Notes under the pieces: generated by a model
Told to the model about the DNA's origin: nothing
Databases searched by the model: none
Seen by the model: the letters and a program-made list of their open reading frames with translations, nothing else
Position numbers and translations under genes: made by a program
Part shown: piece by piece, positions 1 through 6,285 of the stretch
Position numbering within the stretch: the stretch's first letter is position 1
Layout: every line of letters starts with the position of its first letter
Assembly (NCBI GenBank): GCA_023421635.1
Contig: JAEZSU010000080.1
Coordinates: forward strand, 1 to 6,285
Reading direction: 5' to 3'
DNA from: Actinomycetes bacterium
Lineage (GTDB): Bacteria; Actinomycetota; Actinomycetes; Actinomycetales; Microbacteriaceae
DNA length: 6,285 bases

Positions 1-1368
1 GCCGTAGATCGGGCTCTTCGCCTGCTCCGCCTCGTGGTCCGGGCCGAGCGGGATGCCGGGCCGGTCGCGGAGCAGGAGCGTCGCGACGAGACCGATCGCG
101 GTCATGCCGAGCAGGTACCAGGTCACCGAGGCGGTCGAACCGGTCGCTTGCACGAGCCCCTGAGCGATCGTCGGCGCGAACGCACCACCCAGGATGGCGC
201 CGATCGCGTACGAGATCGAGACGCCCGAGAAGCGAATCGAGGCGGGGAACAGCTCGGTGTACAGCGCCGCCTGCGGGCCGTAGGTGAAGCCGGTGCCGAG
301 CGTCAGCAGCGCGAGCCCCAGGAACAGCAGCCAGACGTTGCCGGTGTTCACCAGCGGGAAGAGCGCCAGCACACCCACACCCTGCAGGACCCAGCCGATG
401 ATGTACGTGGTGCGGCGGCCGATCTTGTCGCTCGCCACGCCGGCGATCCAGGTGAAGATGAGCCAGGTCACGGCGGAGCCGGTGACGGCCAGCAGCACGG
501 GGCCGCGCTCGAGGCCGACCGCGCCCTCCGGGTCGGTCGCGTAGTTCTGGATGTAGCCACCGGTGGTCATGTAGCCCACCGCGTTGTTGCCGGCGAACAC
601 CAGCGCCGCGATGATCACGAGCAGCGCGTGCTTGCGGAACACCCGGGCGAGCGGCGCCTTGGTGGTCTCCTTGCGGTCGGCGAGCTCGGCGAACACCGGG
701 CTCTCCTCGACGTTGCGGCGGATGTAGTAGCCGATGAGGATGAGCACGAACGACAGCAGGAACGGGATGCGCCAGCCCCACTCGAGGAAGGCGTCGCCGG
801 GGGCGACGACCGACATCAGCGCCATCATGCCGGAGGCGAGGAGGAGGCCGAGGGGCACGCCGATCTGCGGGGAGGCGCCGAACGCACCGCGCTTGGTCTT
901 GGGCGCGTGCTCGACGGCCATGAGGACCGCGCCACCCCACTCGCCACCGGCCGAGATGCCCTGGAGCACGCGGAGGAAGATGAGCAGGATCGGCGCTGCG
1001 ATGCCGATGGCGGCGTAGGTCGGCAGCACGCCGACGAGGGTCGTCGCCACACCCATGAGGATGAGCGTGATCATGAGCACGAGGCGACGGCCGTACTTGT
1101 CACCGAGGTGTCCGGCGAGGAAGGCGCCCAGCGGACGGAACAGGAAGCTGATGCCGACCGTGATGAACGAGAGGATCTGCGCGAACTGCTCACCGGCGGG
1201 CGCGAAGAAGAGCGTGCCGAAGACGAGGCCCGCCGCCGAGGCGTAGACGAAGAAGTCGTACCACTCGACGGTGGTGCCGACGACGGTGGCGAACACGACG
1301 CGGCGGCGGTCGGTGGCGGAGGAGATGGTCCCGGTCGGGGTGAATCCGGGAGAGGATGCTGCGCTCAT
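1..1368 (-). CDS. MHS-type major facilitator symporter (C-terminus cut by window edge)
   Basis: This is a 12-helix inner-membrane transporter of the metabolite:H+ symporter group (relatives of ShiA, ProP and KgtP). 456 residues are readable, with no stop before the window edge; the family is usually about 430-460 long, so little is missing. Visible signatures are GTTVEWYDFFVY (31-42, first helix), GHLGDKYGRR (86-95, the loop 2-3 motif), RVLQGISAGGEWGGA (133-147), WGWRIPF (197-203), DKIGRR (314-319, the repeat of the loop motif in the second half) and YGPQAALYTELFPASIRF (363-380). The ATG at 1368 has a strong AAAGGAG ribosome binding site at 1377-1383, 8 bases away. It diverges from the homoprotocatechuate operon and shares its control region, so import of a hydroxyphenylacetate-type acid is a plausible role. 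The substrate is inferred from context only; it is not a relative of the enterobacterial HpaX family as far as these motifs show. Confidence 0.93.
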   Translation of the reverse strand, partial: MSAASSPGFTPTGTISSATDRRRVVFATVVGTTVEWYDFFVYASAAGLVFGTLFFAPAGEQFAQILSFITVGISFLFRPLGAFLAGHLGDKYGRRLVLMITLILMGVATTLVGVLPTYAAIGIAAPILLIFLRVLQGISAGGEWGGAVLMAVEHAPKTKRGAFGASPQIGVPLGLLLASGMMALMSVVAPGDAFLEWGWRIPFLLSFVLILIGYYIRRNVEESPVFAELADRKETTKAPLARVFRKHALLVIIAALVFAGNNAVGYMTTGGYIQNYATDPEGAVGLERGPVLLAVTGSAVTWLIFTWIAGVASDKIGRRTTYIIGWVLQGVGVLALFPLVNTGNVWLLFLGLALLTLGTGFTYGPQAALYTELFPASIRFSGVSISYAIGAILGGAFAPTIAQGLVQATGSTASVTWYLLGMTAIGLVATLLLRDRPGIPLGPDHEAEQAKSPIYG

Positions 1369-1420
1369 GCGCGTGACTCCTTTGTCGGGGTGATTCGGTT
1401 TCGGGTCGGCAGGCCGTTCC

Positions 1421-1438
1421 GCCCGCCGGTGGGCGGGC
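1421..1438. repeat. Small GC hairpin in the transporter leader
   Basis: GCCCGCC (1421-1427) and GGCGGGC (1432-1438) form a perfect 7-bp inverted repeat around a 4-base loop. It lies within the probable untranslated leader of the minus-strand transporter. It has no following T tract on either strand, so it is not a convincing intrinsic terminator. It could be chance in such GC-rich DNA. Confidence 0.35.
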
Positions 1439-1490
1439 TCCGCGGGTGTGCGAAGCCGATGGAACGGAGTCGCTACCGGTGGATCCGACA

Positions 1491-1504
1491 GATCATATAC
1501 GAAT
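1491..1504. promoter_or_regulatory. Operator copy 1 (GATCATATACGAAT)
   Basis: This is the first of three related elements in the divergent control region. It matches the perfect palindrome at 1551-1564 at 11 of 14 positions and copy 2 at 13 of 14. The AT-rich core stands out from the GC-rich surroundings. Palindromes with a GTATAC-like core are typical targets of GntR-family dimers, so the regulator encoded at 3072-3761 is the likely ligand (inference). It is the copy nearest the transporter gene. Confidence 0.72.
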
Positions 1505-1520
1505 CCGAATCGCGATCATA
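1492..1520 (-). promoter_or_regulatory. Possible -10 elements for the transporter gene
   Basis: Read on the minus strand, operator copies 1 and 2 each contain TATGAT (1497 to 1492 and 1520 to 1515), a good -10 hexamer. I could find no convincing -35 at 16-18 bases from either one. If one is used, the transporter mRNA would have a leader of roughly 115-140 bases and its promoter would be covered by the regulator. Weak call, because the operator sequence itself creates the match. Confidence 0.33.
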
Positions 1521-1527
1521 TACGACT
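1514..1527. promoter_or_regulatory. Operator copy 2 (GATCATATACGACT)
   Basis: This is the second copy of the element, centred 23 bp from copy 1 and 37 bp from the perfect palindrome. It differs from copy 1 at one position only. It lies just upstream of the proposed -35 box of the plus-strand operon, where a bound dimer could cooperate with one on the promoter-proximal site. Assignment to the GntR/FCD protein is inferred from its location and symmetry. Confidence 0.72.
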
Positions 1528-1534
1528 TCCGCGG

Positions 1535-1563
1535 TTGCCCGGCGCCCCAGGATCGTATACGAT
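1535..1563 (+). promoter_or_regulatory. Predicted promoter of the homoprotocatechuate operon
   Basis: TTGCCC (1535-1540) as -35 and TACGAT (1558-1563) as -10 are separated by exactly 17 bases. This is a reasonable sigma-70-type match for an actinobacterium (TTGnCn, TAnnnT). Transcription would begin near 1570, leaving a short leader of about 24 bases before the ATG at 1594. The -10 lies inside the perfect operator palindrome, so a bound regulator should block RNA polymerase. This predicts repression relieved by a pathway ligand. Confidence 0.6.
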
Positions 1564-1564
1564 C
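1551..1564. promoter_or_regulatory. Operator copy 3, perfect palindrome GATCGTATACGATC
   Basis: This 14-bp sequence is its own reverse complement and shows the GTATAC core common among FadR/FCD-type GntR operators. It overlaps the predicted -10 box of the plus-strand operon and ends 29 bases before the start codon of the first gene. It is the best-formed of the three copies and is expected to be the highest-affinity site for the regulator encoded two genes' worth of DNA downstream. Confidence 0.8.
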
Positions 1565-1593
1565 GGCGCATCCACGTTCGAGCGAGGGAGCTC

Positions 1594-3075
1594 ATGAGTA
1601 CTGCCACCACTTCGACGGACCCCCGGTTCGCCGGCCTCCCCCAGCGCCCCGGGAAGATCATCGCGGTCCACCTGAGCTACGCGTCTCGGGCGGACCAGCG
1701 CGGCCGGCGCCCCGCACACCCCTCCTACTTCTTCAAGCCGGCGAGCTCCGTCGCCGCATCCGGCAGCACGATCGAGCGCCCCGCCGGCACCGAGCTGCTG
1801 GCGTACGAGGGCGAGATCGCCGTCGTCATCGGCGAGCCCGCGCGGCACGTGGGGATCGAGGACGCCTGGTCGCACGTCGCGTGGGTCACCGCGTCGAACG
1901 ACTTCGGCGTGTACGACCTGCGCGCCAACGACAAGGGCTCGAATGTGCGCTCCAAGGGCAGGGACGGCTTCACGCCGATCGGCCCCGGACTCATCGACGC
2001 GCGCACCGTCGACCCCGCGACGCTCCGCGTGCGCACCTGGGTCAACGGCGACCTCGTCCAGGACGACACCAACGCGGGGCTGATCTTCCCGCTGTCGCAG
2101 ATCATCGCCGACCTCGCCCAGCACTTCACGCTCGAGACCGGCGACGTCATCCTGGCGGGCACCCCCGCCGGATCCTCGGTCGCCGTCCCCGGCGACGTGG
2201 TCGAGGTGGAGGTCGACGTCCCGGGCGGCCCCACCTCGGGCCGCCTGGTGACCACGGTCGTCCAGGGCGACACCGACTTCGACCCGTCGCTCGGCTCGCT
2301 CCCCGCCGCCGACGACGCGCAGCGGGCGGATGCCTGGGGCTCCCGCGAGGCCGCCGGGCTCCCGGCGGCGGAGGCACCCGCATCCGTCCTCACCCCGGAA
2401 CTGCGCGCCAAGCTGGAGCGCGTCCCGGTCGCCGGCCTCTCCGGGCAGCTGCGCAAGCGCGGGCTGAACAACGTCACGATCGACGGCGTCCGCCCCATGC
2501 ACCCCGAGGCGAAGCTCATCGGCACGGCGAAGACCCTCCGGTTCGTCCCCGGTCGCGAGGACCTGTTCAAGACCCACGGCGGCGGCTACAACGCGCAGAA
2601 GCGCGCCTTCGACGCGGTCGGCGAGGGCGAGGTCATCGTCATCGAGGCACGCGGCGAGGCCGGCTCCGGCACGCTCGGCGACATCCTCGCGATCCGCGCC
2701 CAGGCCCGTCGCGCCGCCGGCATCGTCACCGACGGCGGGGTGCGCGACTACGACGCGGTCGCCGCGGTCGGCCTGCCGATCTACACCAAGGGCGCGCACC
2801 CCGCCGTCCTCGGCCGCAAGCACGTGCCCTGGGACGTGGACGTGACGATCGGATGCGGCGGCACCACCGTGCAGCCGGGCGACATCATCGTCGGCGACGC
2901 GGACGGCGTCATCGTGCTCCCCCCGGCGATCGCCGAGGAGGTCGTCGACGCCGCCCTCGCCCAGGAGGAGGAGGACGCGTGGGTCGCCGCGCGCGTCGCC
3001 GAGGGCAACCCGGTCGACGGGCTCTTCCCGATGAACGCGCAGTGGCGCGAACGCTACGAGAGCGAGCGGTCATGA
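1594..3075 (+). CDS. FAH-family (HpaG-like) domain fused to RraA/HMG-aldolase-like domain
   Basis: The product is a cytoplasmic protein of 493 residues with two enzyme domains. Residues about 20-225 form a fumarylacetoacetate hydrolase-type fold: GKIIAVHLSYASRA (20-33), SYFFKP (44-49), the metal ligands E72 and E74 in YEGEIAVVIG (71-80) with D103 in SNDFG (101-105), and GDVILAGTPAGS (183-194). This matches the HpaG-type decarboxylase/isomerase of homoprotocatechuate breakdown. After an Ala/Pro-rich linker (about 230-265) comes an RraA-like domain: GTLGD (359-363) and VTDGGVRD (378-385), where R384 and D385 align with the pyruvate- and metal-binding pair of HMG/CHA aldolases. About 45 residues follow the core, unlike short RraA. 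GAGGGAG at 1584-1590 supports the ATG at 1594; the same frame stays open far upstream only as antisense to the transporter. It overlaps the regulator gene by 4 bases. Enterobacterial HpaG is instead a double FAH protein, so the second domain's reaction is unknown. Confidence 0.9.
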   Translation: MSTATTSTDPRFAGLPQRPGKIIAVHLSYASRADQRGRRPAHPSYFFKPASSVAASGSTIERPAGTELLAYEGEIAVVIGEPARHVGIEDAWSHVAWVTASNDFGVYDLRANDKGSNVRSKGRDGFTPIGPGLIDARTVDPATLRVRTWVNGDLVQDDTNAGLIFPLSQIIADLAQHFTLETGDVILAGTPAGSSVAVPGDVVEVEVDVPGGPTSGRLVTTVVQGDTDFDPSLGSLPAADDAQRADAWGSREAAGLPAAEAPASVLTPELRAKLERVPVAGLSGQLRKRGLNNVTIDGVRPMHPEAKLIGTAKTLRFVPGREDLFKTHGGGYNAQKRAFDAVGEGEVIVIEARGEAGSGTLGDILAIRAQARRAAGIVTDGGVRDYDAVAAVGLPIYTKGAHPAVLGRKHVPWDVDVTIGCGGTTVQPGDIIVGDADGVIVLPPAIAEEVVDAALAQEEEDAWVAARVAEGNPVDGLFPMNAQWRERYESERS

Positions 3076-3757
3076 CCGTGGAATCCTCCGCCAGCAAGTC
3101 CGAGCAGGCGTACGACTGGCTCCGCGGCCGCATCGCACAGCGCGAGTACGCCGCCGGCCACCGCCTGGTGCTCGGCACGATCGCGACCGAGCTCGACATG
3201 AGCGTCGTCCCGGTGCGCGAGGCGATCCGCCGCCTCGAGGCGGAGGGCCTCGTCAGCTTCGAGCGGAACGTCGGCGCACGCGTCGCGTTCCTCGACGAGA
3301 ACGAGTACGTGTACTCGATGCAGACGCTCGGCCTGGTCGAGGGCTCGGCGACCGCGCTGTCGGCGCCGCTGCTCTCCGCGGCCGACCTCGACCGCGCACA
3401 GGCCGTCAACGACCGCATGGTGGCGTTGCTCGACGACCTCGATCCGCACACGTTCACGCAGCTCAACCAGGAGTTCCACTCGGTGCTCTACGAGCCGTGC
3501 CCGAACCCCCACATCCTCGATCTCGTCCACCGCGGCTGGAACCGCATGGCGAACCTCCGCGACAGCTCGTTCGCGTTCGTCCCCGGCCGCGCCAGCCACT
3601 CGGTGGCCGAGCACGTGGAGATCCTCGACCTCATCCGCTCCGGCGCCGACCCGCTCGAGATCGAGCTCGCCGCCCGACACCACCGCTGGCGCACGATGGA
3701 CGCCTTCATCGCCGCCCGTCACCGCGACGCCGCCGCCCCGACCGATTCGGAGGAATC

Positions 3758-3761
<4 letters not shown>
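3072..3761 (+). CDS. GntR-family transcriptional regulator, FadR subfamily with FCD domain
   Basis: This 229-residue protein is of normal length for the family. Residues about 8-72 form the winged helix-turn-helix, with the typical signature LATELDMSxxPVREAIRRLEAEGL represented at 37-60 and the wing at 61-72. The all-helical FCD ligand domain follows (about 80-215). Its metal-site positions are N132 and H136 (in LNQEFH), H181 (in EHVEIL) and H203 (in ARHHRW); Asn replaces the more usual Asp at the first. It is known that FCD proteins mostly bind organic acids and regulate neighbouring catabolic genes. The ATG overlaps the preceding stop as ATGA and has only a weak ribosome site, suggesting translational coupling. 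Being inside the operon, it should control its own level through the operators at 1491-1564. It is unrelated to the MarR-type HpaR of enterobacteria. The ligand may be an aromatic acid or pathway intermediate, which the sequence cannot show. Confidence 0.92.
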
Positions 3762-5275
<1,514 letters not shown>

Positions 5276-5294
5276 CCCCCTCGAAACACAAGAT

Positions 5295-5371
5295 CGGTCG
5301 TTGAGCGGGGCGCTGCGGGACGAAACGCAGCCACGTTTCGTCTCGTCGCTCCACTCCTCGCTCAACGACCG
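5295..5371. repeat. Nested inverted repeat between hpaE and hpaD
   Basis: The outer arms are CGGTCGTTGAGCG (5295-5307) and its exact reverse complement at 5359-5371 (13 bp). The inner arms are GACGAAACG (5319-5327) and CGTTTCGTC (5334-5342), 9 bp around a 6-base loop. Additional GC and GU pairs extend both stems, so the whole stretch can fold as one long imperfect hairpin. It can also be read as two inverted copies of a unit of about 33-38 bases, a layout like paired REP elements. No T tract follows, so it is not a classical terminator. In this position it could stabilise the upstream mRNA, attenuate hpaD, or be a dispersed intergenic repeat. I recall similar GTTGAGCG/GACGAAACG palindromes in other Microbacteriaceae genomes, but could not check this. 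Confidence 0.85.
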
Positions 5372-5392
5372 GAGAACTGCAAGGACGCTGAC

Positions 5393-5410
5393 ATGACCGA
5401 CATGACCGAC
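5393..5410 (+). repeat. Tandem 9-bp duplication at the hpaD start
   Basis: ATGACCGAC occurs twice in a row (5393-5401 and 5402-5410), giving the peptide MTDMTD and two in-frame start codons. The first has the ribosome site AAGGA at a spacing of 7 bases; the second would sit 16 bases away, which is too far for that site. The first ATG is therefore preferred. It looks like a slippage-type duplication of the initiation codon region. Confidence 0.75.
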
Positions 5411-6285
5411 CGCACCCTGACCTCGTCGGGCTTCTACGTCTCCCAGGAGGCGCCGATCCACTCCGACAACCCGATCCCCACCCCCTCGGTGCCCGCGCCG
5501 GACATCCTCCGCTGCGCGTACATGGAGCTCGTGGTGACCGACATCGAGGTCTCCCGCAACTTCTACGTGGACGTGCTGGGCCTGTACGTCACCGAGGAGG
5601 ACGAGCACACCGTCTACCTCCGCTCCACCGAGGAGTTCATCCACCACAACCTGGTGCTCCGTCAGGGCCCCGTCGCCGCCGTCGCCGCGTTCTCGTACCG
5701 GGTGCGCACGCCCGAGGACCTGGACAAGGCCGTCGCCTTCTACACCGAGCTCGGCTGCCGCGTGGAGCGTCGCGCGGAGGGCTTCACGAAGGGCATCGGC
5801 GACTCGGTGCGCGTGGAGGACCCGCTGGGCTTCCCGTACGAGTTCTTCCACCAGACCGAGCACGTCGAGCGGCTGTCGTGGCGCTACGACCTGCACACCC
5901 CTGGCGAGCTCGTGCGCCTCGACCACTTCAACCAGGTGACCCCCGACGTGCCCCGCGCCGTGAACTTCATGCAGTCGCTCGGCTTCCGCGTCACGGAGGA
6001 CATCCAGGACGAAGAGGGCACCGTCTATGCGGCATGGATGCGGCGCAAGCCCACCGTGCACGACACGGCCATGACCGGCGGCGACGGCCCGCGCATGCAC
6101 CACGTCGCCTTCGCCACGCACGAGAAGCACAACATCCTCGCGATCTGCGACAAGCTCGGCGCCCTCCGCATGTCGGACCGCATCGAGCGCGGCCCCGGCC
6201 GCCACGGCGTCTCCAACGCGTTCTACCTGTACCTGCGCGACCCCGACGGCCACCGCGTCGAGATCTACACGCAGGACTACTACAC
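5393..6285 (+). CDS. hpaD: 3,4-dihydroxyphenylacetate 2,3-dioxygenase (C-terminus cut by window edge)
   Basis: This extradiol ring-cleavage enzyme opens homoprotocatechuate to 5-carboxymethyl-2-hydroxymuconate semialdehyde, using Fe(II) or Mn(II). 297 residues are present, with two vicinal-oxygen-chelate modules (about 40-155 and 170-297); the C-terminal part, including the tail lid, is beyond the window. The sequence strongly resembles Brevibacterium fuscum HPCD and Arthrobacter MndD. With a 23-residue offset, all known active-site positions visible here are kept: metal ligands H178, H237 and E290, acid/base H223, and second-sphere N180, W215, R266, H271 and Y280. Stretches such as RLDHFNQVTPDVP (175-187) and RMHHVAFATHEKHNI (235-249) are near-identical to those enzymes as I recall them. 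The metal cannot be told from the sequence. AAGGA at 5381-5385 supports ATG 5393; an in-frame ATG at 5402 is a possible alternative. It follows hpaE after a 117-bp gap with an inverted repeat. Confidence 0.96.
   Translation, partial: MTDMTDRTLTSSGFYVSQEAPIHSDNPIPTPSVPAPDILRCAYMELVVTDIEVSRNFYVDVLGLYVTEEDEHTVYLRSTEEFIHHNLVLRQGPVAAVAAFSYRVRTPEDLDKAVAFYTELGCRVERRAEGFTKGIGDSVRVEDPLGFPYEFFHQTEHVERLSWRYDLHTPGELVRLDHFNQVTPDVPRAVNFMQSLGFRVTEDIQDEEGTVYAAWMRRKPTVHDTAMTGGDGPRMHHVAFATHEKHNILAICDKLGALRMSDRIERGPGRHGVSNAFYLYLRDPDGHRVEIYTQDYY

Noticed and set aside
1499..1511. Direct repeat CGAATC-CGAATC between operator copies 1 and 2
   Set aside because: Six-base repeats are too short to separate from chance, and they partly belong to the operator tails.
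34..1593. A long plus-strand open frame running in phase into the FAH-RraA gene, which would give a protein of over 1000 residues
   Set aside because: The first 1.3 kb is antisense to the transporter, whose translation shows clear MFS motifs, while the plus-strand product is Arg/Glu/His-rich low-complexity with no recognisable domain. The FAH gene has its own ribosome site and promoter just before 1594.
1516..2823. Minus-strand open frames opposite the FAH-RraA gene
   Set aside because: Their compositions are biased, they have no domain motifs, and they overlap a well-supported plus-strand gene.
1446..3071. Upstream extension of the regulator frame, which would fuse a 540-residue segment to the GntR protein
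   Set aside because: The upstream segment is an out-of-frame reading of the FAH-RraA gene, almost entirely Arg/Pro/Gly. The helix-turn-helix starts a few residues after the ATG at 3072.
1594..3075. Possible artificial joining of two genes by a lost stop codon or sequencing error between the FAH and RraA domains
   Set aside because: The linker is a typical Ala/Pro/Asp-rich coding stretch in the same frame, with unchanged codon bias and no leftover ribosome site plus start at the domain border, so a genuine fusion is favoured.
5295..5371. Intrinsic terminator after hpaE
   Set aside because: The stem is long, but no T-rich tract follows on either strand and an intact pathway gene follows directly, so a repeat or mRNA-stability element is a better description.

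Overview
The window is a very GC-rich segment with strong G/C bias at third codon positions. It carries a high-GC Gram-positive style of gene packing, and its ring-cleavage dioxygenase closely resembles the Brevibacterium/Arthrobacter extradiol enzymes. Together these point to an actinobacterium, most likely of the Micrococcales (Microbacterium-like). The genus is an inference from sequence style, not a proven assignment.

The window is one catabolic locus with two divergent arms. On the minus strand (1-1368) lies a metabolite:H+ symporter of the MHS group of the major facilitator superfamily, whose C-terminus is cut by the window edge. On the plus strand runs hpaG-like (1594-3075), a GntR/FCD regulator (3072-3761), hpaE (3758-5275) and hpaD (5393 to the window end, cut). 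The first three plus-strand genes overlap by 4 bases at each junction and are clearly one transcription unit. hpaD follows after a 117-bp gap that holds a large nested inverted repeat.

The 225-bp divergent control region (1369-1593) contains three copies of a GATC(A/G)TATACGA element. One is a perfect 14-bp palindrome covering the -10 of a good promoter for the plus-strand operon. These are the natural operators for the GntR/FCD regulator encoded in the same operon.

Functionally this is the homoprotocatechuate (3,4-dihydroxyphenylacetate) meta-cleavage pathway. HpaD opens the ring. HpaE oxidises the resulting semialdehyde to 5-carboxymethyl-2-hydroxymuconate. The FAH-fold domain of the first gene should act in the later decarboxylation/isomerisation steps. 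The transporter may bring in the aromatic acid or a precursor such as 4-hydroxyphenylacetate.

The most unusual element is the first plus-strand gene. It fuses one FAH-family domain to a complete RraA/HMG-aldolase-like domain, replacing the double-FAH arrangement known from enterobacterial HpaG/HpcE. It raises the possibility that the second domain performs the oxo-acid decarboxylation or the terminal pyruvate-releasing aldol cleavage. No RNA genes, CRISPR arrays or mobile elements were seen.
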